Below, in pieces: positions 1-12,034 of a stretch of 64,000 nt of DNA. The notes beneath the pieces were generated by a model. The model was not told the origin of the DNA. It made no database searches and saw only the letters and a program-made list of their open reading frames with translations. This stretch comes from Cristatella mucedo (taxonomy: Eukaryota > Bryozoa > Phylactolaemata > Cristatellidae). The DNA is taken from assembly GCA_009760855.2 (NCBI GenBank), contig WPIO01000003.1, forward strand, positions 7,627,501-7,691,500. Direction: 5' to 3'. The translations under genes were made by a program, and so were the position numbers. The stretch's first letter is position 1. Every line of letters begins with the position of its first letter.

Positions 1-164
1 TCCCATTATAAAACAGCACGGCTTTGAGATTCGTGGATGAGCTGCCTATGAACAGGCACCATTCACTCGTGTTACGTATGATTCGTATAGCCTCGAATAG
101 ACTGGCCCCATTGTTGCAGAAGCTCGGCCCACCTTGCCGACTGAAGACTTGGAAAGTTATTGAT

Positions 165-242
<78 letters not shown>

Positions 243-2701
243 CTGTTACTTTAACACTTTCATCCAACAAGTTTATATCACCATAGATACCAGAAACTCA
301 GCAATGGACTGCATAAGACCAAAGTCTCTGATCAGATCGTTATGGCCTCTCAGGTCGGGGAAGTATGGCTTTCTCTGCCCAGTCTCATCTGTGAGTCTGG
401 ATCTGCAATATCTGGTCGCGGTCTGAGTTGCTGCTTTCTCCTGAAGATCTTGCTGATTCTCCTTCTTATGCCTGGCGATGGCAGCTCAGGAAGTGTGGTA
501 CTGGGGTGATGGATGGAGGAATGCAGATACACGATGGGAGGTGTGCTCTTGCAAGTTGACATTTGAAAGGGCCCATCATCCACAAGTAGCAGTTGCTGGA
601 GGACTGTTCAGTCGGTTCCGGACAACTTCTTGGGATAGCAAACTTTATTTTTCTCTTTTCTCATTAGTACCAGCCTGTAAACATGCAAGAGTTACCTAAA
701 TTGAAAAATTATATTTAGCGCATTACCTAGCATGAGAAATTCCATCTAAAGAGTGATAACTGATCACCTTACCTCTAAAAGTTCTCTTACAGTGTTTGCA
801 TGTGAAATGAGATGCTCAGGATCATGTCTTGATCACCGACAGTTATGCCGAAGTGTGCAGCTTTGTAACCCTCGCACATCTTAACAGGTACTTTCACGGA
901 ATACTTTTTTGCTCATGTCTTGGTAAACATCCACATAGCAAAATGCATCTGCTTGGTGCAAGCAACCTCTTGATGCCATGTAAATCGAATTTAGCTATTC
1001 ACTATCTCTTACTCTGCAAGAACGTCTGACCTATTAAAGAGATCGGAGCGTGTGACCTATCAAAGAGATTGGTGGGCTGTCATGTGCCTGGCATTGGAAC
1101 GTGTGGCCTTATCAATTTGGCTTCGAAGCCCGATAATTGCTGTAGGATAATTGCCAGCCTGCATCTGGAGCACAGAGATGGCTGACCTTATTAATCTAGG
1201 CAGCACACTGGTACTATGTTAGGCCGTTAGAGTGTGCCTGCCATTGGATGTCACGCTTGAGAATGTATCCTTCTGCGAAATTAGTTTAGTGTGCTTGGCT
1301 TTCACCTTCCTCAGCTGCGCGTTTCTCAGCAAGTTGCCCTTGAACCAACTGGGCAAGTATCGTAGCCCAACGCTGCGACTACCAGCGATGCACTCACACT
1401 CTAGCTCTTTTGCAGCTGTATACTGGCTGTGATTGTGCACGTGTGCATAGCGAGTGTCGCGTGCGCGTGCATGTTTGTGTGCCTGCAGGAGCGTGCGATT
1501 TAGTCGCGAATCAAGCCAGTGTGCCGTGGGATTTTGCCCTGCTCTCCTGGGACTCTCCTGGAAGTGCGACACTGAGGCGCATGAACCGAGGGATGGCTAG
1601 ACGTGCCGGGCTTAGCCCCCCCCCCCCCCGATGTGCCTCCTCCTGCGCTGCCCGCTATCGGGTCGAGTTTCACTGTCGTCGAGCTCAGAATGCCGCTTGA
1701 GCTGCATTTCGGGCCTCATGTAAGCGGTCGCCGGTCGCTTGCCACCTGTCGAGTCATCCACTCGGCACCATCGGCTCGTCACTGTTGCCCCCCCCCCTGT
1801 CAACGGTGAAGGAAAGCTTTCGTTCAAAGGTAAGGTACTCGCCTTTAACAACCTATGTCCTGAGCTCGAGCCCTTCAGCATATGTAAAGCGCCTGAATAG
1901 AGACAAAGTTCTCTTGGGTTGCTTAGCAAATAAAGTATGTATATTTTTTGTATCAGTTAGAAATTCCTCGATCGGGAGTGTGGCTATACATGGACTTGCT
2001 TTGCAACACGTTGATCAGGTGCCGGCCGTGAGACAGCAGCTGCAGCCGAGTGCATTGGGCTCCACAAGATCGAAGCGGCAACTCGTCAAATACCGGATGA
2101 AGGGGCTGGAAAACTGGACCCATTCTTAAGGGGCACGTGTGCCCTGCTTAAACATTCGGGTTGGTTGGTGGCTAATGCACAGAAATTAGTGTTCACGGAC
2201 GTGAATGTGAACTGCACTGGACAAACCGGTTGCATCGGTCCTCACAGGCCGTTAGGCTACTGCGTTACTAAGTTAGGCTTTAGCGGAAATTACAATGTTA
2301 GCCGTTTGGCCTTAGCAGAAATGGAATGACGTTGGGGAGTGATGGTGGTGGTGGGATGGGGGGTGGCAAGGCAGCCCCTGCCTGCCAACTTGGATGCCTA
2401 GCTATAGGCCGAAAGCCCAGTGTGTAAAGCCAACTGTGTCAGACAGTGCTACTGCTTGCTGGATGGCATCGACCTTGGCTGCCTCCTTTGCTGCCGTACT
2501 GAGCAGCACCTGAGCAGCATCTCATCCTGCCTCGCGTAGTGACAGCAACAAACGATGCTCGGTGCACGTCTTTAGCTAGCGCTGCAACTGTGTGGCTTTG
2601 CTCGGCCTCTTCGGCGGAAGCAAAGCTTCTGCCGGAGGCAACAAGCTACGCGACCATCGCAATAGTTTCAGGCTGCTGAGCTCTCTTTGCTCTCGTTGCA
2701 G
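1..2701. other. Non-coding: intron or 5' flank of the STK32-like gene
   Basis: I see no exon here. It holds a CT microsatellite (163-239), a SINE-A remnant (about 1825-1937) and C-runs near 1620 and 1790. The frames open across the CT tract are poly Ser-Leu and not genes. Confidence 0.6.
163..239. repeat. (CT)n microsatellite
   Basis: An almost pure CT dinucleotide run of about 77 bases. Confidence 0.98.
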
Positions 2702-2812
2702 CGGCCGTTTGAAGTACCGAACTCTCCTACGATGGCATGGGACATGTTCAAGATGGCAGAGATTCACTTCTCTTCGAACATGTCTGACGACATCAAGTCA
2801 GTGCTCAGCCGG
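2702..2812 (+). CDS. STK32: STK32-like exon (kinase domain, C-lobe)
   Basis: The acceptor tctcgttgcag precedes it and the donor cgg|gtgagt follows. It holds 37 codons, phase 0 at both ends, beginning RPFEVPNSP and ending SVLSR. No earlier kinase exon was found in 1-2700. Confidence 0.75.
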
Positions 2813-3624
2813 GTGAGTGCCGCTTCGGGCCGACTTCGGAGGAGCGCATTCTCCTTTCTCTCACTAGCCCAGCGTCCACTCCACCGCGCTTGCACGTGAC
2901 CTCGGCACTTGGGTCACATTTGCACTCCTCCTTGCCACATGCCTGCGAGCCGAGAGCTGGTTTTGTCTTGCATCGTGGCCGTCAGCTGTCTGGCTGGCCT
3001 GTGGCGTGTTTGCTTCGCTTGTCCTTGGCTCTTTTGTTAACCACTGTGCGCCGTGAGATGGCTGACTTGCGTTCGACGATGTATCGATGCCGAAGCAGAA
3101 CCCCCTAGCAGCAGGCTGGCAGCCGTGCTATCTGCAGTCCTCTCAGCCTCGCTGGCCGTCTCTCTTGTCGTTGACCTGTCCTTCACGCACGACGCCATGT
3201 GCCATGTCTCGTGCCTTTCAGCTGATTTGCGTTGACCCAGAGGCTCGACTGTGCAGCACAGCCAGCTTGGCTGCGTGTGTGCCGCATCTGGACTTGGATG
3301 CCGTGTTGCACAAGACACTCAAGCACTCCTTTATACCCTCGGTGAGGCGCTCGACGAAATCGAGCCCGGAATGCTGCCCTGAGCATGCATGCTTTCCGTC
3401 AGCGTTTGCGCCGCCAGGCGGCACACAACGGGGTGCCCTCTTATGCTTCCCGTTTGCCGTGTGACTACAGTTCGTCCTTGATGGTTGCTTTCTGCAGTGC
3501 ATTGCTACTTTAGCATTGCTGCTGGCATGCCCTTGAAGTGCAAGGGGAAAGGAGGGTCACTCGCCCTTAGGCCACCACCACTGAAACCGGCCACCACCGC
3601 CGAGCGGAATCCACCGCAGCTTCA

Positions 3625-3682
<58 letters not shown>

Positions 3683-6600
3683 ACCAATTATCTGCCGCTG
3701 CCGGGTTATTTTGCTTTTCGCCAGGTTGTCGTCTGCTCTTCCACTGGCTCTTTCTGCCGGTCGGAAGGGAAGCTCTTTCTGCCGGTTGGAGGGCTGGTTG
3801 GAAGCCCGGGGGTAGCGAGGGTGGCGGCCCCGGGTCGCGGCATGGCAGCGGCCCCGGGTCGCGGCAGCAGTAGCCCCTGCTTCGCGATCACGAGGTCACG
3901 ATGCCCTCGTGATCGCGAGCTGCTTCGTGTGCTTTGCTCGCAGACGAAGCAGCTCAACGTCGACCCCACCTACGAGCTGGAGGAGCTCATCATCGAGTCC
4001 AAGCCCATACACAAGAAGAAGCAGCGGTTGGCCAAGGTCTCGACCGACCCGGCACACACCGGCACCGAGCCGCAGGTACTGGGCAGCGGCACACGACCGG
4101 GCAAGAGCGCTCGGCGGCGGCGGCAGAGGCGTAGAGGGGCTTCGAGCTTCTTCGAGCAGCTCGAAGCTATGGGGCTGTGGCGACCTGTGGCGCCGGCGGC
4201 GCCACGCGCTCTGCAGGGCTGCGTTCCACTCTGCTGCAGGACGAGCATGTGGTGCAGCAGCTTCAGCAGCTGGAGGAAAAGTTTCTGCCATACAATTGGG
4301 AGAGGTGAGGCTTGCCGCCACGGCCTCCCGCCGCTGCAGCTGCCGGACGCTCTTGCGAGGCGCCGACTTCGCGCGTGTCGCAGCCGTTGCAGCCATCGGG
4401 TCTGTCATTGCGATTCTGCGTTTGCATGGCTCTTCCGTAGCCGCAGCAGCCACCTTCCCCGTTCGAGGGCGATCGTGCTTGGGTAGGCTGCTAGCTATGC
4501 GCTGGGAAGCTGCAATGCTAGCAAGGTATTGAAACCCAATTGGAGTTGTCGCTAGCATTTTATGAGGGAGTGGTTAGGAGGCTTCTTTGTATCGTTGCCA
4601 TTGGCCCGATTAGAGGTAGAGCTAGCGTGGGAAGGATCTGACACGTCAAGTCTCGACTTGATGAGCAGCTGCTGAAACAAAGATTCGTGTCCGCGCAAAA
4701 GCCCGAGGAGGTGTCGCCGAAGTACTCTCGGCAGTGGCAGGTATGTCAGCAGGCTTTGCCTTCGAAATCTATGGAGCATAGTGCTACCCACCAGCCCGAT
4801 GCTACGTAAAAGACTCGGAGCTAGAACGGATGGAGTTTCAATGCTCGTTATACGGCGCCACCCCTGTGCAGTAAACAAACAATTTCGCCAGCATACTGTG
4901 CGAGCTGCGAATATTCTAATGTTCTGAATGCTCTAATCAGCTGAGCGACGAGCTGTTAGTATTGTAGCTATTGTTTCATATTCTTTATTTGCCATATCAG
5001 AAGGCTCATTGGGTAACCTGCATCTGATGGTCGTGGTTATAGTGCATATCGTGGTACAGTAGTTGTTGAATTTAGTGGGTTTATGCCTGCTGGTATTTAT
5101 TATCAAAATATTGGTACAAGCAGCACTCTGACACTGGAGATTATAAAAAAAGGAAATTATTCTAATCTGGAGCAGTGCAGTGATATTCGGCAAGGCCACG
5201 GCACGTGGATGCTCTGTGTGTGTGTGTGTGTGTGTTTGTGTGTGTGAGGGGGGTGGCTACAGCTCCCCATCTAACGGCTCATAAGTGCTGCTTGTCATCC
5301 GGCTAGCTGTCCTACTTCTCATGTCGTGCCTTCCATTGTGTAGCTGCTTCAGTAAAGGTCAAGATTTAACCTTAGCCTGGAGTTCTTGACCGCAGTGCTG
5401 GTGTTGTAACCGCGCGACCCCGCAATTTGGGTAGCAGCACAACCCGTGCAATGTGCAGACTTCTCTCTCGCAATATGCGCCAACATTAACACACTAACAT
5501 CAACACTCACAGTGTTACATTACACCATTATTTTTATTTATTATTATTATTATTACACTATTACATAACACCACACTAACATTAACACTAACAATATGTA
5601 CAATAATACATCCTTCGCGCAGCTCAAACAGCTACACCGTTCTAGACAAGCATCAACAATAGCTTGTATATTTTTGCTGATACGGAAGGGGACTTCGAAC
5701 AGACTCGTTTACAGGCTTACAGCAGCTCACACTCAGCGTTAGAACCCACCCCGACCGGCAGACCGTTACTCGAGGAGAGCGACGCCGGTCAGGCCCATGT
5801 AGTGACCAGGTCGTTAGCTCTACAATAATCTTTTTCATACCTAGTAATACATCACCTGCTCGTGTGCCTCGGCTCGTAGTGGCTGTTTCATAAGCGGCTC
5901 TCAGTTCGAATTCAGCAGCCAAGCTCATACTTCGTTATCGAGGTTCATCTGTCAAGCTCTTAGTTCATAATCGAAGGACATTTCACTGGTACTAGTTGCA
6001 TGTCTTCGATGAAACTTGCATTTTATCAGTTGTTGGGGGCTGTTGAGCTAAAGGGCCTCTTTGCTTAGCATATGCAGGTACGCATGTAAGCGTAGCGTAC
6101 TGGCCTCGATGTGAGGAGTTACATGTTCAAATCTCCAAGACCCCTTGGTAGTTTTTAGCTGTGTATCGGCCATCTTCTTTCTCGGTCGATATTTCCATTG
6201 GGCAACTGTTAGCGGTCGAGCGATTGATATTTCCCTAAGCGATTATCGGCAATGAGAGATCGGTCTTGGATTGATCGTGTGAGGGCAGTGTTTACTTAGC
6301 CCTGGTGAGAACCAAGCTTGCCGAAGGCTTGCCATGCCTCGTGCAGTCTGTAACAACTCGAATGTAACTTGCACCGACGTTAGAGAGCCGCTGCCCTGTC
6401 TTTGCTGCTCGAAATTTCTTTTGACCTAGGGGCGTAGCTGGTAAGACGACGATACAACAGGGCTCTCTTTTTCTCTTTTCCCTTCTTCGTGAGTTTTCCC
6501 CGCGGCAACCGGCTGCAATGGCATTGCATCACTTGCCGCTCACTAGGTCACCGTCGTCGGTGGTTCTTGTAGTACCCTGAAGTCTGCCTCAAACGCAATC

Positions 6601-7692
6601 CTACCGTCCGTCCTTCTGGAGGAGGCTGCTGTGCACGCGGACGGTCACGTGGCAAACATGCCAGCCCAGCCGACCCCGGAGCAAGCTCCCCGGGCAGAGT
6701 CGAGGGCATCCTTGCTGCAGTCGGACAGCCGAGGTGGCTCGCCGCCTGAGAGGAGCAACCGGCGAAAAACGGGCGACAGCGGTGGCGCTGCCGACAAGCA
6801 TGGCGCTTCGTCGGCGGCGTCCGCCCCGACGTTAGCCCGAGACTCGGGCGAGTGCCTTGACAACGGCGTCTTGCCAAAGAGCGGTCCGGTAGAGGGGCGG
6901 CGCAGGAGTGCCATCGTCCAGGAGCTGTGCACCAGCACCATCATCTGCTCGGCTGCCATGATAGCGGACCACGAGCGGCCGCCGCTGCCATCGCTAGCGA
7001 TGCCCGCCCTGGCTGCCGAGAGCGCGCTCGTCTCACCTGCCGACGCCGACGAAGTGGGCGTTGCCGACGCGACCGTGCTCGCCAGCCGCTGCAACCCGTC
7101 TGAGCCGCACGACAGCCGCCGGCCGAGTGCAGCCACCGAGCCAGCCGCGACCGGATGCCGGCCAGCGCCGCTCGACGGCCGCTGCTTCGTCGTCGAGTCC
7201 GGCTGCAGAGGCATCAGCGGCCTCGATGCCCCGTCAGCCGCCACAAGCCTTGCCAAGGAGGAAGAGGGTTTGCCTTGCCAGCCCCGACGAGACGAGCGGT
7301 CCACTGCTGCCGCCGCTGCTACTGCTTCGGCGGCAGCAGCCTTCGAACGAAGCTGCCCGCGCTCGCCCTGCGCCAGCCTCGGCGGCTGCTGCAAAGTTCT
7401 TGGCCACGACGTCTCGACCGGATGCTCGCTGCCATCAGTGCCCGTCGCCAGTGGCGGCAGCGGCATAGAGGGCGCTGCCGCAGCCTGCGGCAGCGCCTGC
7501 GACTGTCCCGGCTGCTGCTGCCGCCTCCGCCGAGCGGACGACGGGATGCTCGCAGCGTCCGATGCTCGCGAGATGAGAGGCCCGGTTTGCTCGCCTTCTG
7601 CTGCTGACGCGTCGTCGCCGACAAGCTGCGGCGGTGTCGGTCACCGCTCGGCTAGCGGCTCAGTGGGAGCCAGCGTGGAGATCGCACAGTAG
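2702..7692 (+). CDS. STK32: STK32/YANK-type serine/threonine kinase, 3' part (exons 2702-2812, 3222-3341, 3944-4075, 4240-4304, probably 6573-7692)
   Basis: STK32 (YANK) proteins are Ser/Thr kinases of the AGC group with poorly known substrates. The exons cover the end of the kinase domain and the tail. The diagnostic stretch is in the third exon: FIPS joined to TKQLNVDPTYELEELIIES, then KPIHKKKQRLAK, close to the human tail [27 protein letters not shown]. The first exon (RPFEVPNSPT...) aligns with the RPYHIRSSTS region, and the second (CVDPEAR...LDLDAVLHK) with DPxxR...NWDAVFQK. The fourth (DEHVVQQLQQLEEKFLPYNW) matches the region before IIFNREK. The first three junctions are phase 0. The fourth exon ends in phase 2 and fits the acceptor at 6571-6572. 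The ATP-binding and catalytic-loop exons should lie left of the window. Uncertain: reading through the last donor gives a stop at 4306-4308, so the protein may end there. STK32A, B or C cannot be assigned. Confidence 0.8.
3222..3341 (+). CDS. STK32: STK32-like exon (kinase C-lobe end)
   Basis: The acceptor gtgcctttcag and donor tcg|gtgagg bound 40 codons, phase 0 at both ends. It carries the DPEAR motif (usual kinase DPxxR), then LDLDAVLHKTLKHSFIPS, matching the family's NWDAVF...IPGFIPN. Confidence 0.8.
3625..3681. repeat. (CT)n microsatellite in an STK32 intron
   Basis: A CT run between the exons at 3222 and 3944. It could act as an over-long pyrimidine tract, but the real acceptor lies 260 bases downstream. 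Confidence 0.97.
3944..4075 (+). CDS. STK32: STK32-like exon (conserved tail)
   Basis: The acceptor gctttgctcgcag and donor cag|gtactg bound 44 codons, phase 0. It contains NVDPTYELEELIIESKPIHK, the best family signature in the gene. Confidence 0.85.
4240..4304 (+). CDS. STK32: STK32-like exon (tail)
   Basis: The acceptor ctctgctgcag is followed by DEHVVQQLQQLEEKFLPYNW. The donor gagag|gtgagg leaves phase 2. If that donor is not used, the frame reads E-R-stop (TGA 4306-4308) and this is the last coding exon. Confidence 0.7.
4305..6572 (+). other. Non-coding: probable last intron of the STK32-like gene
   Basis: AT-rich sequence with a GT microsatellite (about 5213-5245) and ATT runs (about 5525-5560). 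No coding or repeat family was recognised apart from a weak tRNA-like stretch near 6090-6150. Confidence 0.45.
6573..7692 (+). CDS. Probable terminal exon of the STK32-like gene, Ser/Ala-rich tail
   Basis: A GC-rich open frame of 372 codons follows the acceptor ggttcttgtag and ends in TAG at 7690-7692. The first base completes the codon left open by the exon ending at 4304 (AG+T, Ser), so the phase fits. The protein is low complexity, rich in Ser, Ala, Pro and Cys, with basic patches such as PPERSNRRKTGD and GRRRSAIVQEL. It has no recognisable domain. Vertebrate STK32 proteins do not have a tail this long. It could instead belong to another gene or be a chance open frame in a GC island, since the opposite strand is also open at 7466-6645. 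Transcript evidence would decide. Confidence 0.45.
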
Positions 7693-8569
7693 CGATAAGT
7701 CTCGTCGTCGTAGCCGCCGAGAGCCTCTGATTGGCCGGACGGACTGGTCAGACCGGCTGGCTTGAGCGAGGCCTTGCGAGGGCTCGCGACACGCCCCTCT
7801 CACAACCTGGCCGCTAGTCTCGGTGCACGTGTCGCGCTCGGTCGGCGGCAGCGGCAGCACTGCTTGAGGCTTTGTTAGTGGGGGGCAGCGGCGACAGGTT
7901 TAGGGAAGCGGTGGGGTGGCCACCTGCTGGCTGTATCGTGATTAGGACGGCTCCATTAGAGGCCAGGCGGGCGACGTCATGACGGCAGCCACTGGACTAT
8001 GTTATAAGGCCGTTGCATCAGCAAGTGGCCGCCGCTACCCTGGCACCGGCCACTCGCCCGCACTGGCCACCGTTGAGGCTTGCTGGCCGCAGCACTTTGA
8101 GCGTCCGGCGAGCGCAACGCTGCCACAAGGCACCAGTGCACTGTCTTCTCTCAGCCGCTGCCTCGCGTGACGTCGCACGTCGATGTGATGCACGTCGATG
8201 TGACTCACGACGACGAACGGCTGCGCACCGAGCACAGTGCGCAGCCGTTCGTCGAGGTCGAGAGTTCATCGAGCCGGCATCGAGGCACATCCATCGAAGC
8301 CCTCGGCAGGCTGGACGAAAGGATGCGCCTGACGGAGGGAATCTTGGGCCGCTTTCCAGCCGCTTGGATAGTGCGAACTCGCTGGACTGCAGGGATGCAG
8401 GCGACTGTGCCAGCAGCAGGCCATCTCGATTGGAGGATAGGCTGAGGTGGTGCTGGAGCACCTGGGCCTACTAACCATTATCAGGCTCATCAATGTGTGA
8501 ATCTCAAACTTCGAAAGAGATGTCATAAAGCTATAAACATCAAAGCATGCATGATTGTCATGAGGTCAT
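7693..8569. other. Non-coding: flank downstream of the STK32-like gene
   Basis: GC content falls off through this stretch. It holds a perfect 18-bp hairpin (8211-8254) and two near-tandem copies of cacgtcgatgtga (about 8177-8205). I recognise no gene. Confidence 0.5.
8211..8254. repeat. Perfect inverted repeat (18-bp arms, 8-nt loop)
   Basis: Arm 8211-8228 (cgacgaacggctgcgcac) is exactly complementary to 8237-8254. The loop is cgagcaca. Confidence 0.95.
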
Positions 8570-8885
8570 GATTCCTCTGCAGGTCTTAGATTGTGGAACT
8601 CACACAATTTTTACGAAACGACATCTCCTGCTGCCGACGAGTGTGACACATCCATTCTAGCCGCCCTTTCTACATGTTCTTTCTAGCCTGCTACTTCTGT
8701 GCTACTCACTACCTCAACTGCTCTCCTGACTCTGCTATGCTTCTCACTTTCTCTTTGTTGCGTGAGATGAAGCCTGTTGGCTCCCGAATTCGTACCGAAA
8801 GTTGCTCAGGCTTTGAGTATGCTAAACAAAACACTCCCGTGTAACACCCATTTAGTCTTTTCGGAGTTAAAGACGGCGATACATG
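8570..8885 (+). mobile_element. 3' fragment of the second LINE family (ACATT-tailed)
   Basis: It shares ctgctacttctgtgctact, ctcaactgctctcctgactc and ttgcgtgagatgaagcctg with the copies at 13200-13588 and 22785-24195, and ends near gcgatacatgcac. Only the end of the reverse transcriptase region and the 3' UTR remain. Confidence 0.7.
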
Positions 8886-10350
8886 CACACATACATAGGG
8901 AAATGTGCCTCTTGTTTGTCAGGGTAGTTTGCACGTTATCACAAATTGAGAAAGTCGTGGCCGACTCCCATCACGGTCACCTATGCTTATGGATGTCATA
9001 TGAATAGTGCACAGATAGCAAGCTACAGAAGAGCACGAACTGCTCACAATCAGAAAAGAAGCACGTGTTCACGTCCCATCTTCCTCCGCCCCCTATTTAA
9101 TGGAGTACTATGGTGAACGGTCTCATTTGCACGAGCAGGGTGGGCTCGATGGGTGTGGCAGAATGTTATCACCATTTATATTAGTAGTACAACCAAACCA
9201 CGCGACATTCACCCAAATTTAGTCATGTATGAGCTGACGTGCACAATGTTACTTATCATTGATTCGTGGCCAGTTTGAAAACATCCCGATTTCGTTTCTG
9301 TTGCAGCAGTTAACTTTACTTCGATAGTCACTGACCAGCAGATTCGGCTGCAGTCATGGTAGGCTGCTTGAAATAAAGTGGCTACTTATAATCAATGCAA
9401 GGAAACAGGCTAGCCCTTTGCGGAGTTTCCTTAACGGGTCAAAATCAGTTCACTTTCCAGACATTTTTTGGGGATTTAGCGTAACCGATTTCCGGAGCCA
9501 AGCAGACTAATCGTTCAAGGTTCGCATGGTGCTTTGGAGGCGTTTTTGAGCTCCTCCTCCCGTGTCTGTCACTGGCAGGGCGAGAGCGTCTTGACAAGGG
9601 TTCAAAAACAGCTGCTGCTTTACTGTACTGACTGTGCGTATTGTAAAACAGTCTGGCCTCTTTTGAGAATGGATTACAGTAGGTAAGAGATTTACAATCA
9701 GGTAACATTTCGAATTTGTATGTATTTGTCTTGAAAGTGTACTCTTCTAATCCCGCATGCCTAAAATGAATAGAAAATAGCCATTATCTACAAATCTTTG
9801 TTGCTTTGTGATAATGATAACATTTTGAAATTATCAAGTTGTGCTGTTAGGCACTGTGCAGACAATCGGCTCCCACACAGCCCGCCTTACTGAGGGCTAT
9901 GCAGGCATTACGCTATAGAGTAGGATTTGTGAAAGTGCAACAATACAGATGCCTAAAAGGAACATTTTAGTTGGTGTTATTGCAGAGTAAGAGAACATTA
10001 AATAGCTGTATTTGATTCACATGACATCGAGATGTTGCTTAAACCCAGTAGATACATTTTGCTATCTGGGCAATTTATCAAGACGTGAGTGACAAAGTCT
10101 GGTAAGGCGTGTGAGACCTGCAAAGCATACCTCGACATCAATGCCGGGATTCAAGACCTGCGCACCTCACTTCCCATGCGAACACCGCAAAAGGGCTAGC
10201 TGGCAGGTAAGGTGAACAATCACCTCTCATGAGATGGAATTTTTTACGCATTATTAGGTCATGAGCGAAATATCATTCTCTCGTTTACATGATTATGGTA
10301 TTGTTTGTTTATTTCCTTATATGTTTCCACAGTATCTCCACTATGCTTTC
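8886..10350. other. Non-coding: nothing recognised
   Basis: AT-rich sequence with no convincing exon. An AATAAA at 9372-9377 on the + strand could be a distant poly(A) signal for the STK32-like gene, but nothing ties it to that transcript. Confidence 0.4.
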
Positions 10351-10354
10351 ACTG

Positions 10355-10690
10355 CAAAAGTCGCACGCAAAGGTCAAAGCTGGTGTCTTCGTCGGACCGA
10401 AGTTTAAGACTATCAAACAGTACGACGAATTTTCAATGAAGCTCTACTGGACAGATTAAAAGCGGATCGGAACACTTTTGTTGCAGAGGTTCGCGGCTTT
10501 GAAGGCAATCTCAAGACTGAGACTGGGAGCAGGTTCGCGCTGCTCATGAAGAAATATGCCAAAATGGTATTCAGAGTGTTCCTCGAAGTCTATATCCTCG
10601 ATGTCATCTTGAAAAATTCAATGCGAATATATGAGCTTACTCAGAAGAGGAAGACTAGCGCATCCACTAGGATATGTACTTTCAGCGTAG
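10355..10690 (+). pseudogene. Relic of a transposon-borne protein (KAGxFVGPxxK family)
   Basis: Reading over one stop and a frame change, it gives LSLQKSHAKVKAGVFVGPKF, then YDEFSMKLY, then a second segment with EVRGFEGN and RFALLMKKYAKM. This recalls a domain often seen in degraded invertebrate repeats (KAGIFVGPQIRKLLKD ... FLGN ... LL..Y...GC.MSLKVH). The family name is uncertain and it is certainly non-functional. Confidence 0.35.
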
Positions 10691-11079
10691 TTAACAGGCT
10701 AAGTATTACGACAGCATGAAGGGGAACTAAGTTCGTTTGGTTCTTCGAGGAAGTAATTTCAAGTTTAGCTGCAAATTGAGAACCTTTATTTAGATATGTC
10801 ACTTTTGTAATACTTCGGAAAACAAATAACTGTAATTTTTATTAATTTGCTGTTTTTTCTGACTAAATGCAACCCCTAGACGCGAATTTGTCATTTTAAT
10901 GTTCATAAGTGAGTTAATTTCGAGTTACTCGATCTCATGGTCGAAAAAGCAAAGTATATAGGGAATAAAAGTGTCCCATTCTATACTTTTGAAGCAATGA
11001 AGAAATACTACCAAGGCACAAAAATTGATTGTGTTACATAGTGCATAATTTGACTCCTTCGATGTCACCGGTACTATAT

Positions 11080-12003
11080 AATGTGTCATTCAGAAATTGG
11101 AAAGGCTGGCCCTGAAAATTGGCTCTGCCGGTATATCTCCAGTTGAATCAGCTCGAAATCTAGGTGTCATGCTCCAAATTGACCTCTCGTTAGACGACCA
11201 CATCAGCTCCTCAATCAAGTCTGCCTACTTTCAGCTACATAACATTGCTCAAATTTGGGCTTGTTTAGATAAGGATACCACGTTTAAGTTGGTCCATGCA
11301 TTTGTGACATCCCGTCTTGACTTCTGCAACTCACTGCTTGCTGGCCTACCGGCATGTGCAACCAGGCGATTACAGCTGGTACAAAACTCCGAAGCTAGGC
11401 TTTTCTGTCGTGAGCGTCGCAGTTGCCACATTACTCCACTTCTCGCCGACCTGCACTGGCTACCAGTCAAGCAACGGATTGACTTTAAGGTTTTGTCGCT
11501 CACTTTTAGGTCCCTTCATTCTATGGCTCCAACCTATCTCTCAGATATACTACCCCATCAGGCCAAGCATCGTACCACCCGCTTTTCGGAACCCAACAGT
11601 CTAGAAATACTTCATACAAACCTCAAATCCTTTGGAGACCGTGCATTTAGTTCGTGTGCTCCCAAAGCCAGGAACTCCCTCCCGACTTGCGTCAGAACAT
11701 CGCCTGACTTGACCACAATTAAAAAGAACTTGAAAACACCTATTTAGGACAGCATTTAGTGGGTCCCTGTGATTTGTCCTTCATGTGCTTATGCGTGCTG
11801 ACACTGTGCATGCTGCCACCAACCATACTTGCATGCTGACCCTGTGCATGTCACCCCTAACCATGTTATTCATGTTGTTTATCAAGCATGATATAACTCA
11901 CCATTCAATCGCGTTTCCCTTTGCAGCAAATGTAAAGCGCCTAGAAAGAGATGAGTTCTCTGAAGGCGCTTTTTTAAATGCATTACTATTATCATCATTA
12001 TTA
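11080..12003 (+). mobile_element. L2-like LINE, 5'-truncated copy
   Basis: A non-LTR retrotransposon 3' end. It encodes the end of the reverse transcriptase ORF (11097-11747), a 3' UTR containing gcatgctgacc and aaatgtaaagcgcctagaaa, and an ATT-rich tail near 12003. The protein has the L2/CR1-type signatures [30 protein letters not shown] and [20 protein letters not shown]. It is damaged relative to the copy at 42745: the frame ends early in KNLKTPI. Confidence 0.88.
11097..11747 (+). pseudogene. LINE reverse transcriptase, C-terminal fragment
   Basis: A 216-codon frame covering only the thumb and C-terminal part of an L2-like pol protein. The endonuclease and catalytic F/YADD regions are absent through 5' truncation, the usual fate of a LINE insertion. 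Confidence 0.85.
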
Positions 12004-12034
12004 TGCTTAACAAGGCCAAATCGAAGAGTCGATC

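Noticed and set aside
24-426. Open frames across the CT tract at the window start
   Set aside because: They are poly Ser-Leu translations of a microsatellite, open in two frames at once, with no conserved flank.
1060-1110. A DWWAV-like translation resembling the kinase DWWSLGV motif, as a missing STK32 exon
   Set aside because: There are no flanking splice sites or further kinase residues, and the surrounding gacctatnaaagagat sequence is a short decayed repeat.
6645-7466. Minus-strand open frame opposite the STK32-like tail
   Set aside because: It is probably the complement of a GC-rich exon. It has no motif, while the + frame has a phase-compatible acceptor.
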